DNA of 5,505 nt from NCBI GenBank assembly GCA_013812995.1, contig JACCSL010000489.1:1-5505 (forward strand). The letters are read 5' to 3'. A program made the translations under genes and the position numbers. This document shows positions 1 to 5,490 of this stretch, piece after piece (position 1 is the stretch's first letter; every line of letters starts with the position of its first letter). The DNA comes from Ardenticatenales bacterium. Lineage in GTDB: Bacteria > Chloroflexota > Anaerolineae > Ardenticatenales > Ardenticatenaceae. The notes under the pieces are model-generated. The model worked only from the letters and a program-made list of their open reading frames with translations. It ran no database searches and was not told where the DNA came from.

Positions 1-1
1 C

Positions 2-103
2 TGGAATACTATCGACCTCTACGCGGCCAGCCAGGGGGCAACTTCCCAGACGATGCAGACAGTAGAGCATCCCCACCTACCAGAGGTCGCTAAGCCAGAG
101 TAG
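2..103 (+). CDS. C-terminal tail of an unidentified upstream gene (partial)
   Basis: Frame 2 is open from the window edge for 33 codons and stops at TAG (101-103). The tail begins WNTIDLYAASQGATSQ and ends EVAKPE. Its third codon positions are mostly G or C, as in the neighbouring genes, and the residue mix looks like an ordinary protein end. Frame 1 is also open to TAA at 91-93, but its translation, rich in Arg, Pro and Gly, looks less natural. An opposite-strand frame across the same bases (213-19) reads as low-quality sequence. I cannot name the family from so short a tail. The terminator at 262-307 would end its transcript after a 3' untranslated stretch of about 160 bases. Frame choice is inferred from composition only. 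Confidence 0.45.
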   Translation, partial: WNTIDLYAASQGATSQTMQTVEHPHLPEVAKPE

Positions 104-261
104 CTGGAATGGGTGCCCAGGATGACCACGTGATATAAACTAGGATATACCAGTTCTTGAAATCCGGGTACCATCGGGCTATTGGCGATAAAGACGAGAT
201 ACCTTATCCTCAATCCAGTCTGATGAGCGGTCGCACAGACATGGTCGCAGACTTCTTTCTC
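104..261. other. Non-coding spacer / probable 3' UTR
   Basis: No convincing reading frame, tRNA, rRNA or known structured RNA is recognisable here. Minor structure only: short overlapping complementary segments (CCAG 95-98, CTGG 104-107, CCAG 117-120) around the upstream stop, and a 12/10-base direct repeat (GGTCGCACAGAC at 229-240, GGTCGCAGAC at 243-252). The stretch probably forms the 3' untranslated end of the upstream transcript, finished by the terminator at 262-307. Confidence 0.4.
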
Positions 262-307
262 AAAACACGGGACGCTACCAGGGGATGGGTAGTGCGCCCG
301 TGTTTTT
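262..307 (+). terminator. Strong intrinsic terminator, possibly bidirectional
   Basis: AAAACACGGG (262-271) pairs perfectly with CCCGTGTTTT (297-306). After a one-base bulge (A272), CGC (273-275) pairs with GCG (294-296), and TACC (276-279) pairs with GGTA (288-291) across a two-base bulge (292-293). The loop is 280-287. A run of five T (303-307) follows on the + strand. The A-run at 262-265 gives four U on the opposite strand, so it could also work in reverse. Its position, downstream of the partial gene and 10 bases before a promoter -35 box, fits the end of the upstream transcription unit. Confidence 0.85.
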
Positions 308-316
308 GAATTATCC

Positions 317-345
317 TTGTCAAAGGGTCAAACTTTCCCTATAAT
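317..345 (+). promoter_or_regulatory. Sigma-70-type promoter for the prfA operon
   Basis: The -35 box is TTGTCA (317-322; 5 of 6 to TTGACA) and the -10 box is a perfect TATAAT (340-345), separated by an optimal 17 bases. Transcription would start near 352, giving prfA a 5' leader of about 72 nt. The -35 box begins 10 bases after the preceding terminator, so the promoter opens a new transcription unit. The start site is inferred from spacing and not measured. Confidence 0.85.
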
Positions 346-367
346 GAGCGGCAGCAAACAAGTTGGT

Positions 368-394
368 AGGCCTTCGTGCGCGAAGGCTTTTTTT
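368..394 (+). terminator. Compact intrinsic terminator in the prfA leader (possible attenuator)
   Basis: GCCTTCG (370-376) pairs perfectly with CGAAGGC (381-387) around the tetraloop TGCG (377-380). A G-T wobble (369/388) and an A-T pair (368/389) can extend the stem. Seven T follow directly (388-394). This is a textbook rho-independent terminator, but it sits only about 17 nt after the predicted start site and 29 bases before the prfA ATG, so the promoter's transcript must pass through it to express prfA. It may be an attenuator, the 3' end of a leader RNA of about 43 nt, or simply leaky. No alternative antiterminator pairing is obvious in the 24 bases before it. Confidence 0.75.
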
Positions 395-423
395 GTGTCC
401 CATTCTGGGTAAGAGGTTGTGCC

Positions 424-1494
424 ATGATTGAGAAAGTGGCGCGGGTGGCCGCGCGATATGACGAGTTGAACCGCCTCATGGCGGACCCGGAGATTGCAAC
501 CGACCCGGTGAAAACACGCGCGTATGCCCAGGAGCAGTCCGATATCGAGGGGCTGTACCAGGGATACCAGCGGTACGAGCAGGTGGAGCGCGAGTTGAAC
601 GACGCGCGCCGCATGGTGGAAGAAGAACAAGACGCTGACCTGATCGACCTGGCACAGGCCGAGCTGGAGAGCCTGGAAGCGGAAAAAGAAGAGCTGCTGG
701 AGCGACTGAAGCTTCTCCTTTTACCAAAGGACCCGAATGATGATAAGAATATCATCGTGGAAGTCCGTGCCGGAGCCGGCGGGGATGAAGCGGGGCTCTT
801 TGCTGCTGACCTCTTCCGCATGTATGCGCGCTACGCCGACACGCAGGGCTGGAAGTACGAGGTGCTCTCTTCCAATGCCTCGGGCATCGGTGGCTACAAG
901 GAAGTCATCTTCGAGGTGCGTGGGCGCGGTGCCTACAGCCGCCTCAAATATGAGAGCGGCGTGCATCGTGTGCAGCGGGTTCCTACTACAGAATCACAGG
1001 GGCGCATCCACACCTCCACGGCCACGGTCATCGTGCTCCCCGAGCGAGAAGATGTTGAAGTGGAGATAGACGCCAACGATCTGCGCATCGACATCTTCCG
1101 CTCCAGCGGGAATGGCGGTCAGTCAGTGAACACCACGGACTCAGCGGTACGCCTCACCCACTTGCCAACGGGGATTGTTGCCACATGCCAGGACGAGAAA
1201 TCTCAGCTCAAGAATAAGCTCAAGGCGATGACCGTGCTGCGGGCACGGCTCTATGACCTGGAGCAGCAGAAGCGCAACGCCGAGCAGGGGGCAGCCCGTA
1301 AATCGCAGGTTCAGACCGGGGATCGCTCGGAGAAGATTCGGACCTATAATTTCCCGCAGAGTCGCATCACCGACCACCGCATTGGTCTCACCTCCTATCA
1401 GTTGGACTCGGTACTGAACGGCGCGCTGGATGAGTTTATTGATGCCCTCGCGACGACAGAGCAGGCCGAGAAGCTGGCCGAGATGGAAGTTTGA
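424..1494 (+). CDS. prfA: Peptide chain release factor 1 (RF1)
   Basis: RF1 recognises UAA and UAG in the ribosomal A site and triggers hydrolysis of peptidyl-tRNA. At 356 aa it has full family length. The N-terminal helical domain (about 1-100, Glu/Lys/Arg-rich) leads into RAGAGGDEA (115-123). The stop-codon-reading tripeptide is of the RF1 type (Pro-Thr-Thr, 187-189, before ESQGRIHTS), not the RF2 SPF. The catalytic GGQ is at 231-233 within [12 protein letters not shown]. The C-terminal part has the usual [16 protein letters not shown] block (306-321). I chose ATG 424 because AAGAGG (411-416) lies 7 bases upstream. The longer open frame from GTG 376 would start inside the leader terminator hairpin, and its 16 extra residues do not look like RF1. 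The promoter at 317-345 drives the operon. The stop overlaps the prmC start by TTGA. Confidence 0.97.
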   Translation: MIEKVARVAARYDELNRLMADPEIATDPVKTRAYAQEQSDIEGLYQGYQRYEQVERELNDARRMVEEEQDADLIDLAQAELESLEAEKEELLERLKLLLLPKDPNDDKNIIVEVRAGAGGDEAGLFAADLFRMYARYADTQGWKYEVLSSNASGIGGYKEVIFEVRGRGAYSRLKYESGVHRVQRVPTTESQGRIHTSTATVIVLPEREDVEVEIDANDLRIDIFRSSGNGGQSVNTTDSAVRLTHLPTGIVATCQDEKSQLKNKLKAMTVLRARLYDLEQQKRNAEQGAARKSQVQTGDRSEKIRTYNFPQSRITDHRIGLTSYQLDSVLNGALDEFIDALATTEQAEKLAEMEV

Positions 1495-2342
1495 AAGAGT
1501 TGCTGCGCTGGGGCATCGAGGAGCTGAGCGAGGCGGAGATTCCCACGGCGAAGCTCGATGCGGAGGTGCTACTCGGAGCGGTGCTGGGGCTTACTCGCTC
1601 CCAGGTCCTCGCCCGGAGCCACACGCCCATGCAGCGCCATCAGCGGGGACGCTTTGCCGCGCTCATCCAGCGGCGCAAACGGGGGGAGCCCGTGGCCTAT
1701 ATTCTGGGGCGGCAGGAGTTTTACGGGCGCGAGTTTCTGGTGGATCGCCGCGTGCTGATTCCCCGCCCCGAGACAGAAGAGCTGGTGGACCACTGTCTTA
1801 ATGCGCTGGAGGGACGAGTTACCCCCCGCGTGGCGGATATCGGCACAGGGAGCGGGGCGATTGCCATCACCATCGCCGCCGAGCGCGCAGATGCGGTCGT
1901 CCTTGCCTCGGACGTGAGCAGCGGAGCCCTGGGCGTCGCCCGAGAAAACGCGCAACGCTATACCAGTGAAGGGCGCATTGACTTTCGGCAGGGTTCCCTG
2001 CTGGACCCACTCGCGGGGGCAACCCCCCTGGATCTGATCGTCGCCAACCTACCCTACGTGGGCACGAGCGAGATAGATATTCTCGCCGCCGATGTGCGGG
2101 ACTACGAACCGCACGAGGCCCTTTTTGCGGGGCCGGAGGGTCTAGACCTCTTCCCGCTCCTCTTCGAGCAACTGCGCGACCATGCGCTGCTCAAGCCGGA
2201 TGGCGCGCTCTGGCTCGAAATGGGATATGCTCAGGGCGCGGCTCTGGCTCGCATGGCCCGCTTGTACTTTCCAAATGCCCACAAGGTCGCCGTCCACACA
2301 GACCTTGCCCACCATGACCGCTTTGTGGAGCTAAACCCATGA
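1491..2342 (+). CDS. prmC: Release factor glutamine N5-methyltransferase (PrmC/HemK)
   Basis: PrmC uses S-adenosylmethionine to methylate the glutamine of the GGQ motif in RF1 and RF2, raising termination efficiency; its RF1 substrate is encoded immediately upstream. The 283-aa protein has the N-terminal helical domain with [19 protein letters not shown] (61-79), the linker [11 protein letters not shown] (89-99), the SAM-binding motif [12 protein letters not shown] (116-126) and the C-terminal block [16 protein letters not shown] (205-220). The catalytic tetrapeptide, normally NPPY, reads NLPY (186-189); Asn, the second Pro and Tyr are kept. The start is TTG 1491, overlapping the prfA stop by four bases (TTGA), with only a weak upstream purine stretch (GAGATGG, 1480-1486). 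Translation therefore probably depends on coupling to prfA. The stop overlaps tsaC by ATGA. Confidence 0.94.
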   Translation: MKELLRWGIEELSEAEIPTAKLDAEVLLGAVLGLTRSQVLARSHTPMQRHQRGRFAALIQRRKRGEPVAYILGRQEFYGREFLVDRRVLIPRPETEELVDHCLNALEGRVTPRVADIGTGSGAIAITIAAERADAVVLASDVSSGALGVARENAQRYTSEGRIDFRQGSLLDPLAGATPLDLIVANLPYVGTSEIDILAADVRDYEPHEALFAGPEGLDLFPLLFEQLRDHALLKPDGALWLEMGYAQGAALARMARLYFPNAHKVAVHTDLAHHDRFVELNP

Positions 2343-2980
2343 GCCTTGATACCTACGGTCGCGCTGCTATTCGCCATATTTCAGAGCCCAAGGCGCTGGA
2401 CCAGGCCCTTGCTCTGCTCCGTCAGGGCGAGGTCATTGCCCTACCCACCGATACCGTCTATGGCCTGGCCTGTGATAGCCAGAGCCCGGCAGCCATTGAG
2501 CTGCTCTATGAGGTGAAGGATCGCGCGCCCCATAAGGCGATACCGCTGCTGCTCTCCAGCGAGAGCCAGCTGCTGGATGTGACCTCCGAGGTGCCTGACA
2601 GCGCCTGGGAAATCGCTGCCCAACTCTGGCCGGGTGCCCTGACGCTGGTGCTCAAGGCCGCGTCTCATCTTCCGTCCATCCTGACGGCGGGCGGGGATAC
2701 TGTCGCCGTGCGGTTGCCGGACAACCGCGTGGTGCGCGTCCTTGCAGCGGGGCTGGACCGCCCGCTCGCCGTTTCCAGCGCCAACCTGAGCGGCTACGAG
2801 AACTGCCGTACCTCCAACGATGTCTTCGCCCAGATCGGCACTCGCCTGCCGCTCATTCTGGATGGGGGCACCACCCCTGGCGACCAGCCCTCCACGATTC
2901 TGGATCTCACCTTCTCGCCGCCGCGCATCCTCCGCGAGGGGCCGGTTACGCGCGAGATGCTCTCGCCCTGGCTACACTAA
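2339..2980 (+). CDS. tsaC: Threonylcarbamoyl-AMP synthase (TsaC/YrdC/Sua5 family)
   Basis: TsaC makes threonylcarbamoyl-AMP from threonine, bicarbonate and ATP, the first step of the t6A37 modification of ANN-decoding tRNAs. The 213-aa protein is essentially one YrdC domain. Visible blocks are PTDTVYGL (36-43), the basic KDRAPHKAIPLLL segment (60-72), WPGALTLVL (97-105), VAVRLPDN (122-129), SSANLSG (146-152), PSTILDL (184-190) and ILREG (197-201). It lacks the extra C-terminal domain of long Sua5 proteins. ATG 2339 overlaps the prmC stop by ATGA and has TGGAG (2326-2330) 8 bases upstream. The gene sits in the widespread prfA-prmC-tsaC arrangement. It ends one base from the stop of the convergent gene, with no terminator between them. 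Confidence 0.95.
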   Translation: MSLDTYGRAAIRHISEPKALDQALALLRQGEVIALPTDTVYGLACDSQSPAAIELLYEVKDRAPHKAIPLLLSSESQLLDVTSEVPDSAWEIAAQLWPGALTLVLKAASHLPSILTAGGDTVAVRLPDNRVVRVLAAGLDRPLAVSSANLSGYENCRTSNDVFAQIGTRLPLILDGGTTPGDQPSTILDLTFSPPRILREGPVTREMLSPWLH

Positions 2981-2981
2981 G

Positions 2982-3335
2982 CTACACCTCTCGCATCAGG
3001 TGTCTAATCCTTACCCACATTTTTTGTGGGGAGGAAAGGCGCTCAGCATTCATGTCCGCCCCGGTGCCGTGCTCCATCTCGTAGGTGCCGATGAGGTGTC
3101 CATCCCAGTCATACTGCCGGGCTGTGCCATGTTCCCGCCTCTCGATGTAGAATGATTCCTCCAGCAGCGCCCCATTCTTGAGGCGATACTCCATGTGCAG
3201 CCGTCCCGCTTCATCCCACTGACGATAGCCCACCTTCTCGCCAGTGAGATAATAGAAAGCAGCCTGCCTCGTCCCATCCTCCCATCGCTGGGTAACGTCC
3301 TCCACGGCATCGGGCGGAACGAGAGGTTGGCTCAT
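2982..3335 (-). CDS. Small MORN_2/YwqK-like repeat protein
   Basis: This 117-aa soluble protein contains short beta-hairpin repeats of the Y-x-x-x-G type seen in the MORN_2/YwqK group (COG2849): TGEKVGYRQWDEAGRLHMEY (31-50), a middle unit KNGALLEESFYIERREHG (53-70), then TARQYDWDGHLIGTYEMEHG (71-90). No signal peptide, membrane segment or catalytic motif is visible. Some YwqK proteins are antitoxins of the YwqJ toxin, but no toxin lies here, so I do not infer that role. ATG (3335-3333) overlaps the stop of the carbonic anhydrase gene by ATGA, and AAGGAG (complement of 3340-3345) is 4 bases before it, so the two are co-translated. The C-terminal tail (about 98-117) is basic and unlike the repeats. 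Family assignment is from repeat pattern only; function unknown. Confidence 0.8.
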   Translation of the reverse strand: MSQPLVPPDAVEDVTQRWEDGTRQAAFYYLTGEKVGYRQWDEAGRLHMEYRLKNGALLEESFYIERREHGTARQYDWDGHLIGTYEMEHGTGADMNAERLSSPQKMWVRIRHLMREV

Positions 3336-3880
3336 GCGGCTCCTTCGTTGATGAGGTAGAGCAGGTTGTCCTCCACCCGGTAAATCAGCGGAGCGACCTG
3401 GATGAGCGGGTAGCGCAGGCGGAGGCGTTTGGCCTCGCTCAGGACAAAGTCTACCTCATTGCCTATCTCGAACATAGGCGCAAAGTGCATAAAGTGCTCC
3501 TCGGCCCACTGACGATCCCAGCCCGCATGGTCCACCAGGCCCTGGATGAACGCGTCGCGCCGGGCCATCAGGTTCACCATCCCGCAGTTGGTGTGGCCGA
3601 TGAGTGCAATGGCCTGAACCCCGCCGATGGCGATGGTGTAGGAGACCTTGAACTCGCTGTAGCGCAGGTTCGCGCCGCCCGCACGGATGATGTAGGCAAA
3701 ATTATTAGGGATATTCAGCGATTTGCGATGGTCCATGCACATCCCAATCAAGAGGGGCGCGTGAGTGTAGCTTTCATACGGCAGGCCCAGGTTGTGGTAA
3801 GCCAGAAGGTCCCCGATGGGGGTATTTCGATAGGCCGGGGAAATATCCTCGGGTGTGGCTACAGGCATCAGACGGTTCAT
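3332..3880 (-). CDS. Beta-class carbonic anhydrase
   Basis: Beta-carbonic anhydrases are zinc enzymes that interconvert CO2 and bicarbonate. From ATG 3880 the protein is 182 aa. The zinc site is complete: CMDHR (Cys48, Asp50, Arg52) and HTNC (His96, Cys99), with the conserved RAGG (66-69) between them. The remainder, including the GLVDHAGW stretch near 114-121, resembles a short prokaryotic subgroup. I chose ATG 3880 because GGGGAAG (complement of 3887-3893) lies 6 bases upstream; a GTG five codons earlier (3895) keeps the frame open but has no ribosome-binding site. No signal peptide is seen, so the enzyme is probably cytoplasmic. It is the first gene of a two-gene unit with the YwqK-like gene and is divergent from the AAMDC-like gene. 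Bicarbonate is also a TsaC substrate, but a link to the neighbouring tsaC is only speculation. Confidence 0.9.
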   Translation of the reverse strand: MNRLMPVATPEDISPAYRNTPIGDLLAYHNLGLPYESYTHAPLLIGMCMDHRKSLNIPNNFAYIIRAGGANLRYSEFKVSYTIAIGGVQAIALIGHTNCGMVNLMARRDAFIQGLVDHAGWDRQWAEEHFMHFAPMFEIGNEVDFVLSEAKRLRLRYPLIQVAPLIYRVEDNLLYLINEGAA

Positions 3881-3921
3881 AGGTATCTTCCCCACTCATT
3901 TTGTTGCTCATGTTTAAGTCC

Positions 3922-3944
3922 CGCTTTACGATTGGCGTTAAGCG
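3922..3944. repeat. Imperfect inverted repeat in divergent spacer (candidate operator)
   Basis: CGCTTTAC (3922-3929) and GTTAAGCG (3937-3944) are complementary at 7 of 8 positions (one T-T mismatch), separated by 7 bases. The repeat sits near the middle of the roughly 100-base spacer between the carbonic anhydrase and AAMDC-like genes. The arm spacing suits a dimeric regulator or a small hairpin. No T-run follows, so it is not a terminator. No convincing promoter boxes could be assigned for either direction. Confidence 0.35.
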
Positions 3945-3981
3945 TATCTGATTTCAACATTCTCACAAACAAGGAAGAGTC

Positions 3982-4353
3982 ATGATCCATCTGAGTTCAC
4001 CGCAGATCACGCATATCTCGTGGGGCCGCATGGAGGTAGAAAATCTTGGGGTGGGAAAAGATTTCATGCTTTATCCCGGCGGCGGGCGGGCGTGGGAGTG
4101 GAGCGAGACGAACACCCACCATGTGCCCGGCATTCAGCCGTCGGAGGTGCAGGAGCTTCTGGATCGGGGAAGCCAGGTCGTGGTGCTCTCACGGGGTATG
4201 CACCTGGCGCTCCAGGTTTGCCCGGAAACATTGCAACTCCTGGAGGAGCGCAGAGTTCCGGTGTATGTGGAAGAAACGAATGCGGCGGTTGCGCTCTACA
4301 ATGAGCTTGCCAGGACACGGTTGGTCGGCGGGCTCTTTCATTCCACTTGTTGA
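3982..4353 (+). CDS. AAMDC/Mth938-domain protein (DUF498 family)
   Basis: The 123-aa protein is a single Mth938-like domain (PF04430 type, shared with eukaryotic AAMDC and NDUFAF3). From memory it resembles vertebrate AAMDC end to end: SPQITHISWGRMEV (6-19), YPGGGRAWEWSET (31-43), HVPGIQPSEVQELL (47-60), VVVLSRGMHLALQV (66-79), ALYNEL (104-109) and the C-terminal VGGLFHSTC (115-123), which ends in a free cysteine. The biochemical function of bacterial members is unknown to me; NDUFAF3 assists complex I assembly and AAMDC is linked to adipogenesis. ATG 3982 is preceded by AAGGA (3971-3975) at a 6-base spacing. The downstream acetyltransferase gene starts one base after this stop, so the two are probably co-transcribed and translationally coupled. 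Confidence 0.9.
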   Translation: MIHLSSPQITHISWGRMEVENLGVGKDFMLYPGGGRAWEWSETNTHHVPGIQPSEVQELLDRGSQVVVLSRGMHLALQVCPETLQLLEERRVPVYVEETNAAVALYNELARTRLVGGLFHSTC

Positions 4354-4354
4354 G

Positions 4355-5161
4355 ATGATGATTACGAAAAGCCAGATCATCCATGACCTGACGCGCCTCG
4401 GAGTACAACCGGGACAGACAATCATGCTCCATGCCTCGCTGAAGGCCGTGGGCTGGGTTGTTGGCGGCCCGGACATTGTCATCCAGGCCCTGCTGGAGCT
4501 GCTCGGACCGGAGGGCACGCTGATGATGTACGTGAGCTGGGAGGAGTGGGAGCGCGTCCTGGTCTTCGGCATCGATCAGCTGCCCAAGGAGCAGCAGGCA
4601 GCCTACCGTCAGGAATGCCCGCCCTTCGATCCGGCAACGTCGCGCGCCACCCGCCAATGGAGTATCCTCACCGAGTATCTGCGCACCTGGCGGGGAGCCT
4701 ACCGCAGCAACCATCCGACGGCCTCTGTGGCCGCCGTGGGGGCGCGGGCAGCCTGGCTCACAGCGCAGCACCCCCTCGACTACGGCTATGGTCCGGGCTC
4801 TCCCTTTGCCAAACTCCGCGAGGTGGGCGGAAAGGTTCTGCTCCTCGGTGCGCCCTTCAAGACGATTACGCTTTTGCACCACGCCGAGCATCTGGCAGAT
4901 ATACCGAACAAGCGCGTTATCATCAATAAGGTGCCCATCCTAAGAGATGGGACGCGTGTATGGGTCGAGGTCGAGGAATTCGATACCTGTGAGAGCATCA
5001 TCGCGGGCTATCAGGCCGAGGAGTACTTTGAGAGCATCGGGCGTGAGTATGGCGCGGCTGGGAATAGCCAGCAGGGCAAGGTGGGCGTGGCAGACAGCTA
5101 CCTTTTTGACGGTGCTGACCTGACCGCCTTCGCGAAACAGTGGATGGAAAAACGCTGGTGA
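4355..5161 (+). CDS. aac(3): Aminoglycoside 3-N-acetyltransferase, AAC(3)-II/III/VI-like
   Basis: AAC(3) enzymes transfer acetyl from acetyl-CoA to the 3-amino group of the 2-deoxystreptamine ring, inactivating gentamicin-type drugs. The 268-aa protein has the full family layout: LGVQPGQTIMLHASLKAVGW (15-34), GGPDIVIQALL (37-47), GPEGTLMMYVSWE (51-63), PFDPATS (90-96), RSNHPTASVAAVG (117-129), GPGSPFAKL (146-154), GGKVLLLGAP (158-167), LLHHAEHLADIPNKR (173-187) and the end block DSYLFDGADL (247-256). The YVSW motif, the spacer before FDPAT and the LHxAE-ADIPNK stretch match my memory of the clinical AAC(3)-II type rather than AAC(3)-IV. The His and Glu of LHHAE (175, 178) are retained. Frame evidence supports ATG 4355, since the open frame extends upstream through the AAMDC-like gene in another frame. 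No good Shine-Dalgarno is seen, so coupling to the upstream gene is likely. Actual drug range cannot be read from sequence. Confidence 0.92.
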   Translation: MMITKSQIIHDLTRLGVQPGQTIMLHASLKAVGWVVGGPDIVIQALLELLGPEGTLMMYVSWEEWERVLVFGIDQLPKEQQAAYRQECPPFDPATSRATRQWSILTEYLRTWRGAYRSNHPTASVAAVGARAAWLTAQHPLDYGYGPGSPFAKLREVGGKVLLLGAPFKTITLLHHAEHLADIPNKRVIINKVPILRDGTRVWVEVEEFDTCESIIAGYQAEEYFESIGREYGAAGNSQQGKVGVADSYLFDGADLTAFAKQWMEKRW

Positions 5162-5187
5162 TCCTAGTTATGTAAACTGAAATCCAA

Positions 5188-5193
5188 TAGGAG
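5188..5193 (+). promoter_or_regulatory. Ribosome-binding site fixing the short SnoaL-like start
   Basis: TAGGAG lies 6 bases before ATG 5200. It matters because the protein starting here lacks the usual N-terminal part of its family; the good site argues that the short start is really used. Confidence 0.7.
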
Positions 5194-5199
5194 TCAGAC

Positions 5200-5490
5200 A
5201 TGCTTCAAGAGCTAAACACGGCCTTTTCCGCGCTGAACTTTGAGCTGGCCGGGCAGATGGCAGAGGATGATAGCGTGGTGAACTTCGTCGCCATGTCTGG
5301 GAAACATACCGGGCTCATGCAGGGCAATATCCCGGCTACGGGGCGGGAGTTTATGATTATCGCGACCATTATCCATCGCTACTACAGCGGACAACTTGTG
5401 GAGGGTATTATCATCTCAGATCAGCTCGGCTTGATGCAGCAAATCGGCGTCGTCCCCACCCCCGTCTGGGCCAAAGGAGGTGTGTCTTGA
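5200..5490 (+). CDS. Short SnoaL-like (ester cyclase family) protein
   Basis: The 96-aa product matches the C-terminal two thirds of SnoaL-like/ester cyclase proteins, a cone-shaped alpha+beta fold of the NTF2-like superfamily. Seen are AEDDSVVNFVAMSGKHTG (21-38), IPATGREF (44-51), a strand with IIHRYYSGQLVEGIIISDQ (57-75) and the characteristic end LGLMQQIGV (76-84). Family members are usually about 130-140 aa and begin with helices that are missing here; only 38 bases separate this start from the aac(3) stop, so the missing part is not nearby. The start has a good Shine-Dalgarno (5188-5193). The protein may be a working minimal variant or a decayed remnant. Many proteins in this family have no known substrate. 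The stop overlaps the presumed start of the next gene by TTGA. Confidence 0.8.
   Translation: MLQELNTAFSALNFELAGQMAEDDSVVNFVAMSGKHTGLMQGNIPATGREFMIIATIIHRYYSGQLVEGIIISDQLGLMQQIGVVPTPVWAKGGVS
5473..5482 (+). promoter_or_regulatory. Near-perfect Shine-Dalgarno sequence for the next gene
   Basis: AAAGGAGGTG is complementary to the 3' end of 16S rRNA over its whole length. It lies inside the last codons of the SnoaL-like gene, 6 bases (counted from GGAGG) before TTG 5487. Confidence 0.7.

Noticed and set aside
157..185. Possible promoter TTGAAA, 17 bases, TATTGG
   Set aside because: The -10 box matches at only three positions, and the strong terminator at 262-307 would stop any transcript before a gene.
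19..213. Open frame on the - strand near the left edge
   Set aside because: Low-quality protein composition, no ribosome-binding site noted, and antisense to the more plausible gene tail at 2-103.
229..252. Direct repeat GGTCGCACAGAC / GGTCGCAGAC as a possible operator or array
   Set aside because: Only two imperfect copies, with no third unit and no link to a promoter.
399..409. Small hairpin CCCA-TTC-TGGG just before the prfA ribosome-binding site
   Set aside because: Four base pairs with a three-base loop is likely chance and would be weak.
376..423. A 16-residue N-terminal extension of RF1 from GTG 376
   Set aside because: The GTG lies inside the leader terminator stem, has no Shine-Dalgarno, and the added residues do not resemble RF1; ATG 424 has a good site.
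339..821. 160-codon open frame on the - strand, Ser-rich
   Set aside because: Antisense shadow of prfA; Ser/Arg-rich low-complexity product caused by the opposite strand's Glu/Lys-rich codons.
3014..3030. Hairpin CCCACA / TGTGGG near the tsaC-YwqK-like junction
   Set aside because: The T-run is in the loop and none follows on either strand, so it is not an intrinsic terminator; it lies within codons of the YwqK-like gene.
2982..3335. YwqK-like protein as the antitoxin of a toxin-antitoxin pair
   Set aside because: No toxin-like gene is adjacent; the partner is a carbonic anhydrase with an intact zinc site.
4064..4891. 275-codon open frame on the - strand
   Set aside because: Antisense to the AAMDC-like and aac(3) genes; its Pro/Arg/Gly-rich product matches no family I know.
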